Shown piece after piece: positions 1 through 6,575 of a DNA stretch of 6,652 bases. The notes beneath the pieces are model-generated. The model worked only from the letters and a program-made list of their open reading frames with translations. It searched no databases and was not told the DNA's origin. The stretch covers positions 1 through 6,652 of the forward strand of contig RHAF01000069.1 in the NCBI GenBank assembly GCA_010028775.1, in the 5' to 3' direction. The DNA is from Verrucomicrobiota bacterium (GTDB lineage Bacteria; Verrucomicrobiota; Verrucomicrobiia; Methylacidiphilales; Verrucolacustridaceae). Position 1 is the stretch's first letter. Every line of letters begins with the position of its first letter. The translations under genes were made by a program, and so were the position numbers.

Positions 1-534
1 GCCGCCAAGGCCACCTCCCTGTACAACGAAAAGAAATTTGATGAAGCGGCCGCCGCCTACGAGCAGATTCTGGCCAAATACCCGCAATCGATTTACGCCC
101 TCTCCAACTTGGGGGTGGTTCGCTTCCAGCAGCAGAAATACCCCGAGGCGGAGAAGCCTCTTCGCGAAGCCATCCGGGTCGCCCCCAACGACGCCTTTTC
201 CCATTCGGTGCTCGGCATTGTTCTGGTGCAGCAGGAAAAGTATGACGATGCCATCCAGGTGCTCAGCCGGGCGGTGGCCCTGGATCCAAACGACGCCAAA
301 ACCCGCAACTACCTCGGAATCTCCTCATCCCGCAAGGGTCTGCAGGAAGCTGCCGAGCAGGAGTGCCGCAAGGCGATCGAGTTGGACGAGGGATATGGCG
401 ACGCCCATTTCAACTTGGCCGTGATTTACGCCACGCAGAATCCTCCTTCCAAGGAATTGGCCAAGCGTCACTACAACCGCGCCTTGGAACTCGGCGTCCC
501 CAAGGATGCCGAGCTGGAAAAACTCCTGAATTAA
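1..534 (+). CDS. TPR-repeat protein, C-terminal part (5' end outside window)
   Basis: Frame 1 is open from the first base to the TAA at 532-534, giving 177 residues with no start needed inside the window. The protein is built of 34-residue tetratricopeptide repeats: a nearly complete one (residues 1-30), then three exact 34-mers (31-64, 65-98, 99-132). Each has the TPR pattern of a small residue near position 8 (NLG, VLG, YLG), a K-Y/F-x-x-A turn and a closing A-x-x-L-x-P-N/D-D. The last repeat (133-177) carries a short insertion around TQNPPSKE and ends in a helix, ELEKLLN. TPR arrays form a superhelical scaffold for protein binding, so no enzymatic role can be read from this part. No signal peptide or membrane segment can be judged because the N-terminus is missing. 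The gene converges on the histidine kinase gene and shares stop-codon bases with it. The TPR assignment is firm; the specific function is unknown. Confidence 0.9.
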   Translation, partial: AAKATSLYNEKKFDEAAAAYEQILAKYPQSIYALSNLGVVRFQQQKYPEAEKPLREAIRVAPNDAFSHSVLGIVLVQQEKYDDAIQVLSRAVALDPNDAKTRNYLGISSSRKGLQEAAEQECRKAIELDEGYGDAHFNLAVIYATQNPPSKELAKRHYNRALELGVPKDAELEKLLN

Positions 535-2201
535 TCGCGGGTTCCGGACCAGGCGGGAAGCCGGATCTCTACCCGCGTGCCTTTGCCGGGTTGCGAATCC
601 ACCTTCAGCGTCCCGCCGTGTGCCTCGACCGTCCGGCGCACCAAAGCCATCCCCAGGCCGGTCCCTCCGGGCCGGCGCGACAAAAAAGGTTCATAGAGCC
701 GCTCGGCGATTTCTTTCGGCATCCCCCGACCGCTGTCCTGCACGGTCAGCAGAATATTTTCCTCCCGAGACTGCACGCCCAATTTCAGTTCTCCGCCCTT
801 CGGCATGGCCTCCACGGCATTCAACACCAGATTCAGGACCGCCTGCTCCAACTGCGGTCGATCCCCGCGGATCATGGCTTCTCCACGAGCCGGGACTTTT
901 TTGGTCACCTGGATTCGGGCGGCGGAGAGCTTGGTGCGGGTCAGCAGACTGACCTCCTCCATCAAATCGGCTCCGTCCACCGCGCCGATCTCCGGGTCGG
1001 CCGAACGGGCCAGATTGAGAACCCGGTCCAGGATTCCGTTCATTTGCGCCAATTTGGATTCGATCAGATGTAAATCCCGTCCTTGGGCCTCCGAGGTCGG
1101 CAATCCACGGATCGCCGTGTGCCAAAGCATCCGGATGACCGCCAGAGGATTGCGCACCTCGTGGGCCACCTCCGCAGCCAACATTCCCAGGGAGGAAAGC
1201 CTTTCGCGGTTCCGCAATTCCTCCTCCGTCCGGTCGAGCCGTCCGGACATCCGGGATCTTCCCAGGGCCGCCGCCGCCAATCCGGCCAATCCCTCAAGCA
1301 AACGAATTTCCGCATCGGGAAACCGCCGGGTTTCCGCGGTGGCCACACACAGGACCCCAATCCCCTCCTTTTTTTCCACCAGGGGGACCGCCAGAACCGA
1401 AACCAACCCCTCCTCCTGGACCCGGTCGGTGTGCGGGTCATGCGGACTGGACCGCACATCCCGGACGGAGATGGGGCGCCCCCGGCGAACCACGTATCCC
1501 AGGGCGGTTTCGGCAATCTCGATGGGAGCCTGCTTGCGGTAGGCCGCGGATCCCCCCAGGCACACCTCGAGGGACAGCTCCTTTTTTTGCGGATCGAGGA
1601 GAAAGATGGAGGCAAGTTTTGCCCCGGATAGCCGGGAAGCCTCCCGAGCCACCCGATTGAGGATGGCCTCCGGCGTTTCCTCCGCCCCGATTGCCGCCCC
1701 CACCTCCGCCAAGGCCGCGGATCGACGACTCTCCTCACTCGTTCCCGCCACCCGCCAAGCCAAACTCAACCACCGGGAGGCCTGGTGAGCCATCCGCTCA
1801 AGATCCGCTTCCTGTCCCTCCGAAAAGAAATTCTTTTTCCGCGTCCCCACCACCAGCACACCAATGAGATTTTCCCCTTCGCTCATGGGGGCTGCCATTT
1901 CACTTCCACCCGATCCCAAGCCCAGGGTGCTTTTCTGCAGATCCGCCCGGGCGGAAATTCCGCGGCTGGCCACCCAACCCGCCAAGCCCTGACCCGGCAC
2001 CAGCCGTTTTCGCCGGACCGCGGCCGCCACGCCCAAGCAAGCCTCCATTTCCAGATCCCCGTAATTGGGGTTCAAGAGGTAAAGGGCGGCCCGCTCCACC
2101 CCGAATTCCTTTTGGGCGGCAGAGACGATCCGGGTAGCCAGTTTTTTTGCCTGGAGCAGATCGCCCGGCTCCAAACCGAGATGCCATTTTCTTTTTTTCA
2201 C
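531..2201 (-). CDS. Soluble tandem-GAF sensor histidine kinase (HisKA/HATPase_c)
   Basis: A 556-residue two-component kinase that should autophosphorylate on histidine and pass the phosphate to a response regulator not present here. Order of parts: GAF 1 (about 20-150), GAF 2 (about 160-315), a short coiled linker (320-335), the dimerisation/phosphoacceptor helix with HEVRNPL (His347), and a C-terminal ATPase domain. The ATPase domain has the N box NLVLNAVEA (Asn457, Asn461), G1 DSGRGM (from Asp489), F box YEPF (503-506) and G2 GGTGLGM (512-518). All catalytic motifs are intact. There is no hydrophobic span long enough for a membrane helix, so it is predicted cytoplasmic. The HEVRNPL and EPF...GGTGLG motifs resemble NtrB/AtoS-like kinases, which usually pair with NtrC-type regulators. 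The GTG start overlaps the glnD TGA (GTGA, 2198-2201), implying translational coupling. The signal is unknown. It could be a nitrogen sensor by context, but it lacks NtrB's PAS domain. Confidence 0.92.
   Translation of the reverse strand: MKKRKWHLGLEPGDLLQAKKLATRIVSAAQKEFGVERAALYLLNPNYGDLEMEACLGVAAAVRRKRLVPGQGLAGWVASRGISARADLQKSTLGLGSGGSEMAAPMSEGENLIGVLVVGTRKKNFFSEGQEADLERMAHQASRWLSLAWRVAGTSEESRRSAALAEVGAAIGAEETPEAILNRVAREASRLSGAKLASIFLLDPQKKELSLEVCLGGSAAYRKQAPIEIAETALGYVVRRGRPISVRDVRSSPHDPHTDRVQEEGLVSVLAVPLVEKKEGIGVLCVATAETRRFPDAEIRLLEGLAGLAAAALGRSRMSGRLDRTEEELRNRERLSSLGMLAAEVAHEVRNPLAVIRMLWHTAIRGLPTSEAQGRDLHLIESKLAQMNGILDRVLNLARSADPEIGAVDGADLMEEVSLLTRTKLSAARIQVTKKVPARGEAMIRGDRPQLEQAVLNLVLNAVEAMPKGGELKLGVQSREENILLTVQDSGRGMPKEIAERLYEPFLSRRPGGTGLGMALVRRTVEAHGGTLKVDSQPGKGTRVEIRLPAWSGTRD
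536..577. terminator. GC-rich hairpin just after the TPR stop, possible terminator
   Basis: CGCGGGT at 536-542 pairs with ACCCGCG at 571-577, and inside it TCCGG at 543-547 pairs with CCGGA at 561-565. Together they make a 12-bp stem interrupted by a one-sided 5-nt bulge (566-570), with a 13-nt loop. It begins two bases after the TPR stop codon. No U-tract follows on the + strand; on the - strand a run of five T's appears about a dozen bases beyond the stem. It also lies inside the last 15 or so codons of the kinase gene. The inverted repeat is seen directly; a termination role is only inferred from position. Confidence 0.25.
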
Positions 2202-4966
2202 CGGCTGACCACCCCTTTCAGCCGGACCAACAGCCGATCCAACCCTGCGGGATCGGGGGAGGATCGGCCCTCTTGGCCGACCACGCTGAAGGTGTCGAGG
2301 GCGGCCCCTTTTTCCGTGGTGATGCGGGCCCCCTCGATCTGGAATCCCTCTTCCGAGATGGCACGCGTCAGCGCATGCAAAAGTCCGACCCGATCGGGGG
2401 CTTGCACATGCACCAAGGTTCTTCCGGGTTCACTTTCCGTGTCGATCCGCAGACTCGCGGGGAATTCCGCCTCCCCGATGGCTTTTTGCCACAGGGTCGG
2501 CCCCTGACCCGCCAACCGCTCCGCCAGATGATCCTCGGTGGCGCCCAAAGCCTCGGTCAGGGTTTTTTCAAACAACTCGCGGTCGATCCGATGGCTGACC
2601 GGCTCCAAACGCTCGGTGCAGACCCGGAAGGTGTCGACCACCACATCATCACTGCGCGTGAAAATATTCGCGCTGAGAATATTGATGCCCGCGACGGCAA
2701 AACTCCCGGCAATCTTGCTGAACAGTTTTTCCCGGTTCCAGGTCACCACGATTACCTCGGTGTGCCCCTCCTCGGCATAATCCTGCCAGACCACGAGGGG
2801 GACCAGCGCCTCGGAACCGGCCACCCGCCTTTCGAAGAACTGATGGACCGCCTGGATATGACGCGCCACCAGGTCGGCCGGGCACTGCCGGAGATAGGCC
2901 GGCCCCATTCGTTCGAGATGGTTTTGCATCTCCTGTTCGGAGTAGATTCCGCTTAACACGACGGCCACCTGTCGAATTCTTCCGGCCCGCTCCTCCTCTT
3001 CAGCACGCAGAAACTCCTCCTCTCCGGCCAGCATTCGCTTGGTGCGCGTATAGAGATCCCAGACCAAAAGTTCCCGCCAGCTGGACCAGTTGCTCCGACC
3101 CGCCACCGCCCGGACATCGGCGGCCGAGATCAGCATGAGAAGATCGAGCCTCTCCTCATCCTGGACGATCCGGGCAAAGGCCCGGATGGTCTCGGGTTCA
3201 TCCAGGTTTTTGCGCGCAAAATTTCCCAGGGTCATGTGATGGTCGACCAGAAACGTCATGAGGGAAAGGTTCCGGCCCCAGAAATGAAACCGCCGGGCCA
3301 CCCGGGCGGCGTTGGCCGCCCCCACCTCCTCATGATGCCGGGATAACTCCGCTTTGCCGGTATCGTGCAGCAACATCGCCAAGGCCAGGATTTCGGGCGC
3401 CTCCACCCGGGCATAGAGCTCGGAGTATTTCCGGAGGTCGGGATCCTTCGAATCCAACATGGCATCCAGTTGTTCCAGACAGACCAGGGTGTGTTCATCC
3501 GCGGTGTAGCGGTGGAAAAATTCATGTTGGACCAGACAAGTCAGGGGGGCGAACTCCGGAAGAATCCGGCCGAGCACCCCGTTCTCGTGCATCAACCTCA
3601 GGATGCGCGCCACCTTCCCTTTCTGTTTGAGGATGTGAAGAAACCCTTCCTGGATTTCCTTTCGGCCCAACAGTTCATCCGTCAACAATCCAAAGTTGGC
3701 CCGCATGAGTGCCACCAGCTGGGCACTCGGAACGGATCCCTGATCCTGCAGGATTCGAAAGACGCGAATCATGCGGGAGGGATCCTGGGCAAAGACCTGG
3801 GGGGTTTCCGCCTCCAGCTCCGCCCCCCGGAGAATGAAGCCGTCCGTGGCTCGACGGGAGCCCTGCCAACCCGAGAAGAAGGACCAGATGCCGCGCGGCT
3901 TTCCCGTGATTTGTTGGCAGATCCGCGTGGCCGCCGGATTGCAGATCAAATGAATCGAGCGCATGTGGCCGTACACCTCGCGCATCAGGGCTTCGCTCTG
4001 CCGGAGAATGTTGGGCTGGGGATATCCCATGGCCGCCGCCAACTCCCCCTGAAGACGCAGGGTCAACACGTCCCCCGCCCCTCCCTGCAGATCGTGAAGC
4101 CATTCCCGCACGGTCATCAGAAAGGCATAGGATTTTTCCGCCAGAGCCGCTTCCTCCGAAGCCAACCAACCTTTGGCGGCCAATTCCACCAAGCTCACTC
4201 CTTGTCCGCTGACCTTTCCCACCCAGCGGAGATTGTGAAAATCCCTCAGCCCGCCCACTCCGGTTTTGAGATTGGGTTCCTGCACATAGATCGTGCCTCC
4301 CTCCTTGGCATGACGGGCGGCCTGATTTTCCAGCCGCCAGGAAAGGTAGTTCTCCACGCCCCGGGTGAGGCTTTTTTTGGAAAACTCCGCGGAAAACTGC
4401 TGCCAGAGCGGGGCGGACCCGGCCAGACAACGGGCGTCGAGCAGGGCGGTTTTGATCATCGGTTCGCTTTCCGCCCGCTCGATGGTCTCCCCCACCGTCC
4501 GGCAGGCGTGCCCAACCTTTAAGCCGATATCCCAAAGGACGTAGAGAATCTGGCGGACCACCTCTTCCTCGGCCTTCTCCTTGCCGCTTTCGCGGATGAA
4601 CACCAGGTCGACATCGCTGGCCGGACTCATCTCCTCCCGGCCAAAGCCGCCCACCGCACCGAGCACCAGACGGCTCTTGGAGTCCGCATCCCCCGCATGG
4701 TTCCAAAGATGGATCAGGACCTCGGAAAGCAGCCCGGCCCGCTGGTGGGCCAACTCCAAGCCGGAGGCCCCCTCCTTGGCCCGGGCGGAAAGCCGGGCCT
4801 CCTCCTCACGGAGAAAATGCCGGATCAGATCCAGCCTCGCATCGGGGGAAATCGCCCCCGCGGCGGCCAACAACTCCTCCAATCGGGGAAGGAACGAGTG
4901 TGACTCGCCCGCTCCCCTTTTCCCGGTGACCGGCCCCCCCGGTCCGGTGCCGTCCCCCACGATCAC
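2198..4966 (-). CDS. glnD: Bifunctional PII uridylyltransferase / uridylyl-removing enzyme GlnD
   Basis: GlnD uridylylates the PII signal protein when glutamine is low and removes UMP when it is high, setting nitrogen assimilation. The 922 residues (E. coli about 890) show the full family layout. The nucleotidyltransferase motif GGFGREEMSPASDVDL (106-121) has metal-binding Asp118 and Asp120. PNLKTGVGGLRD (231-242) is a family signature. The HD hydrolase domain (about 480-625) has YTADEH (His492), the HD pair His534-Asp535, His544-His545, DHH (575-577) and ADVRA (616-620). Two ACT glutamine-sensing domains follow (about 735-815 and 848-918). Both active sites look intact. The first ACT has NREKLF (744-749) where D-R-x-G-L-F is typical; the second keeps DRVGLL (858-863). 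The first 24 residues are Gly/Pro-rich and unlike the family core. The start is uncertain: GTG at 4966 overlaps the rng stop (GTGA), but GTG two codons later (4960) has the better-placed GGAG. It sits in a coupled array between rng and the kinase. Confidence 0.96.
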   Translation of the reverse strand: MIVGDGTGPGGPVTGKRGAGESHSFLPRLEELLAAAGAISPDARLDLIRHFLREEEARLSARAKEGASGLELAHQRAGLLSEVLIHLWNHAGDADSKSRLVLGAVGGFGREEMSPASDVDLVFIRESGKEKAEEEVVRQILYVLWDIGLKVGHACRTVGETIERAESEPMIKTALLDARCLAGSAPLWQQFSAEFSKKSLTRGVENYLSWRLENQAARHAKEGGTIYVQEPNLKTGVGGLRDFHNLRWVGKVSGQGVSLVELAAKGWLASEEAALAEKSYAFLMTVREWLHDLQGGAGDVLTLRLQGELAAAMGYPQPNILRQSEALMREVYGHMRSIHLICNPAATRICQQITGKPRGIWSFFSGWQGSRRATDGFILRGAELEAETPQVFAQDPSRMIRVFRILQDQGSVPSAQLVALMRANFGLLTDELLGRKEIQEGFLHILKQKGKVARILRLMHENGVLGRILPEFAPLTCLVQHEFFHRYTADEHTLVCLEQLDAMLDSKDPDLRKYSELYARVEAPEILALAMLLHDTGKAELSRHHEEVGAANAARVARRFHFWGRNLSLMTFLVDHHMTLGNFARKNLDEPETIRAFARIVQDEERLDLLMLISAADVRAVAGRSNWSSWRELLVWDLYTRTKRMLAGEEEFLRAEEEERAGRIRQVAVVLSGIYSEQEMQNHLERMGPAYLRQCPADLVARHIQAVHQFFERRVAGSEALVPLVVWQDYAEEGHTEVIVVTWNREKLFSKIAGSFAVAGINILSANIFTRSDDVVVDTFRVCTERLEPVSHRIDRELFEKTLTEALGATEDHLAERLAGQGPTLWQKAIGEAEFPASLRIDTESEPGRTLVHVQAPDRVGLLHALTRAISEEGFQIEGARITTEKGAALDTFSVVGQEGRSSPDPAGLDRLLVRLKGVVSR
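2212..2218 (-). promoter_or_regulatory. Shine-Dalgarno-like site for the histidine kinase
   Basis: On the - strand AAAGGGG lies 10 nt before the GTG at 2201, inside the last codons of glnD (…LKGVVSR). It is a partial match to the anti-SD sequence. Together with the 4-base stop/start overlap it supports the GTG start and coupled re-initiation after glnD. Confidence 0.4.
4928..4944 (-). repeat. Short GC hairpin in the first codons of glnD
   Basis: GACCGG (4928-4933) and CCGGTC (4939-4944) form a 6-bp perfect inverted repeat around a 5-base loop; in the mRNA the loop is all G. It falls about 23-39 nt into the glnD message and includes a run of seven G's. It could slow initiation or elongation at glnD. 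The structure is seen in the sequence; a regulatory role is speculative, and GC-rich DNA produces such repeats often. Confidence 0.3.
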
Positions 4967-6534
4967 TCCAGGGACTGATCGGTCGCGGCGTTGAGGATCT
5001 TGAAGTCCTCCACATTGGCCGCGGGATCCGCTTTGAATTGGAACTGACCGGCAAACCGCCTCTGCAGCTCAACCAGCAATTCATCATCCTCCGTGCGGAG
5101 ACGGTGCAACACTCCGGGATGCACCACGACCTTGATCTCATGCACTTCGCTGTGCTTGCGCAGAATCCGGCTGATTTCCCGTTGGATTTCGACGCTCATC
5201 GTCTCAAAGGATTTCACCATGCCTTTGCCCCGACAGCACGGACACTCCATATACACCGCCCGCCGGATGCTCTCCTGCACCCGCTGCCGGGTCATCTCCA
5301 GCAGTCCCAGCGCGGAGATGGGCAGGGTGTGGGTCCGGGCCCGATCCCGACGGAGGCACTGCTTGAATTTTTCGTACACCGCCATCTGATCCCGGCGGGA
5401 TTTCATGTCGATGAAGTCGATCACCACCAGTCCGCCAAGATTGCGGAGCCGCAACTGCCGGGCCACCTCTTCGGCCGCCTCGAGATTCGTCTTGCGGATG
5501 GTGTCGTCATGATCCCGCCCCCCACGGGTTTTTCCCGTGTTCACATCGATGGAAACGAGCGCCTCGGTCTCATCCACCACCAGGTAGGCGCCTGATTTGA
5601 GCCAGACCTGACGGCGCAAGGCGCTTTCAATCTGACGATTCACGCCGAACGCCTCGAACAGGGGCTCCGCTGCCAGGTGCCGCTTCACCTTTTTGAGGGA
5701 ACGCTTGGAAATCAATCCGACCATTTCACGCACCCGCTTTTCCGCGTCCTCGTTATCCACCATCACCTCGTCGACTTCCTCGGTCAGGAAGTCCCGCACC
5801 GAACGCTCCACCAGATCCGGCTCCTCCAGCAGGACCGCCGGGGCGTTCTTGGTTTTTAACCCCTCCTCCACTTTTTTCCACTGTTCCAGCAAAAGGGCCA
5901 GATCCCGCACAAAGTAGCGGGCCTGCATCCCCTCCCCGTTGGTTCGCAGAATGACCCCCATGCCCTCGGGCACGTCGAGTTCCTGCAGAATTTTCCGCAG
6001 ACGTGCGCGCTCCTCCGGATTCTCGATCTTGCGGGAAACCCCGCTCATCTCCCCGAAGGGCATGAGCACCAGGTACCGGCCCGGCATGCTGATGTTGGTC
6101 GTGACCCGTGCCCCCTTGGTGCCGATCGGGCCCTTGTTGACCTGAACAATCACCTCGGCTCCGGGGGGATACAACCGGGGAATATCGTTGCTGGTGATCC
6201 GGGGTTTGCGCCCGCGGCTTCCCCGTCGCTCCACCGCCTCGATTTGTTCGTCCATGGCGGCCGGGACCGCATCCCAGAAATGCAGGAAGGCGTTTTTTTC
6301 CAGGCCGATATCCACAAACAAGGCCTTCAGGGAGGGCTCCACGTTGTGCACCCGCGCCTTGTAGATGTTGCCCGAGATGCTGCGGTCCCCTTCCCGCTCG
6401 ATGGAGAACTCCTCCACCACGCCGCCCTCAAGCAGGGCCACCCGCTTCTCGAGCGGTTCGACCGAAATGAGGAGGCTTCGACGCTCCTCCTTGGTTTTCA
6501 CTCCGAAAATCCGCTTAATCGTTTCCACAATCAT
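4963..6534 (-). CDS. rng: Ribonuclease G (RNase E/G family endoribonuclease)
   Basis: A 523-residue endonuclease that cuts single-stranded, AU-rich RNA, acting in rRNA maturation and mRNA decay. An S1 RNA-binding domain (about 50-150, with GNIYKARV and FVDIGLEKNAFLH) is followed by the 5'-monophosphate sensor VILRTNGEG (194-202; Arg197, Thr198). The DNase I-like catalytic core has SIDVNTGK (Asp330, Asn332) and VIDFIDM (Asp373). The 43-residue spacing from Asp330 to Asp373 equals that of E. coli RNase E Asp303-Asp346. The zinc-link CPCCRGKG (Cys431, Cys434) follows 101 residues after Asp330, again as in RNase E. The protein ends soon after the small domain and lacks RNase E's long degradosome scaffold, so RNase G fits best, though it may be the only family member in the cell. 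It carries a 16-residue N-terminal extension relative to E. coli RNase G. ATG at 6534 is supported by AAGGAG 9 nt upstream. It follows rodA by 37 nt and is coupled to glnD. Confidence 0.96.
   Translation of the reverse strand: MIVETIKRIFGVKTKEERRSLLISVEPLEKRVALLEGGVVEEFSIEREGDRSISGNIYKARVHNVEPSLKALFVDIGLEKNAFLHFWDAVPAAMDEQIEAVERRGSRGRKPRITSNDIPRLYPPGAEVIVQVNKGPIGTKGARVTTNISMPGRYLVLMPFGEMSGVSRKIENPEERARLRKILQELDVPEGMGVILRTNGEGMQARYFVRDLALLLEQWKKVEEGLKTKNAPAVLLEEPDLVERSVRDFLTEEVDEVMVDNEDAEKRVREMVGLISKRSLKKVKRHLAAEPLFEAFGVNRQIESALRRQVWLKSGAYLVVDETEALVSIDVNTGKTRGGRDHDDTIRKTNLEAAEEVARQLRLRNLGGLVVIDFIDMKSRRDQMAVYEKFKQCLRRDRARTHTLPISALGLLEMTRQRVQESIRRAVYMECPCCRGKGMVKSFETMSVEIQREISRILRKHSEVHEIKVVVHPGVLHRLRTEDDELLVELQRRFAGQFQFKADPAANVEDFKILNAATDQSLE
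4966..4969 (-). promoter_or_regulatory. GGAG ribosome-binding site that bears on the glnD start
   Basis: On the - strand GGAG at 4969-4966 ends at the first base of the GTG at 4966-4964. It therefore cannot serve that codon, but it lies 5 nt before the in-frame GTG at 4960-4958. No other clear Shine-Dalgarno precedes 4966. Either 4966 is used by ribosomes finishing rng, or the true start is 4960, giving a 920-residue protein. Confidence 0.35.
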
Positions 6535-6575
6535 GATCTGTTTCTCCTTGGTTTTGGGTGAGGGCGGGGGTTCAA
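6531..6575 (-). CDS. Possible 14-residue leader ORF bridging rodA and rng
   Basis: A tiny ORF starts with TTG at 6575-6573, overlapping the rodA stop (TTGA), and ends with TGA at 6533-6531, overlapping the rng start (ATGA). It would encode MNPRPHPKPRRNRS, rich in proline and arginine. An AAAGGAGG sequence lies 5 nt before the TTG, a strong and well-spaced ribosome site. If translated, it would hand ribosomes from rodA through to rng. Against it: TTG is a weak start, the ORF is very short, rng has its own Shine-Dalgarno, and the AGGAGG also encodes two arginines of RodA. I recognise no family. Confidence 0.25.
   Translation of the reverse strand: MNPRPHPKPRRNRS
6544..6549 (-). promoter_or_regulatory. 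Shine-Dalgarno of rng
   Basis: AAGGAG on the - strand lies 9 nt before the ATG at 6534-6532. It fixes the start of rng and so supports the N-terminal extension as real coding sequence. It lies in the only true intergenic gap of the array (6535-6571), which shows no convincing promoter or terminator. Confidence 0.75.

Noticed and set aside
109..534. GTG at 109 as the start of the TPR gene
   Set aside because: The same frame is open back to base 1 and encodes another TPR helix pair, so 109 is internal.
363..1073. + strand open frame running from the TPR gene into the kinase region
   Set aside because: Shifted frame in the TPR gene, then antisense to the kinase's ATPase domain; no recognisable motif.
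2192..2198. Run of seven A's (- strand) at the kinase start as a slippery frameshift site fusing GlnD to the kinase
   Set aside because: Most of the run comes after the glnD stop, so a glnD ribosome terminates before slipping; the GTGA overlap explains the junction more simply.
3365..4522. Long open frame on the + strand (385 codons) opposite glnD
   Set aside because: It lies wholly antisense to a clearly recognisable GlnD, shows no family motif, and is rich in residues expected from reading GC-rich coding DNA backwards.
3675..4706. 343-codon open frame on the - strand inside glnD
   Set aside because: Out-of-frame shadow of glnD, Gly/Arg-rich with no domain pattern; the glnD frame holds the catalytic motifs.
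4963..6534. Calling the nuclease RNase E
   Set aside because: It ends right after the zinc-link and small domain at 523 residues and lacks the long disordered degradosome scaffold; RNase G is the better name.
6535..6571. Promoter or terminator between rodA and rng
   Set aside because: The 37-nt gap holds the rng ribosome site and C/A-rich sequence but no convincing -10/-35 pair or hairpin.
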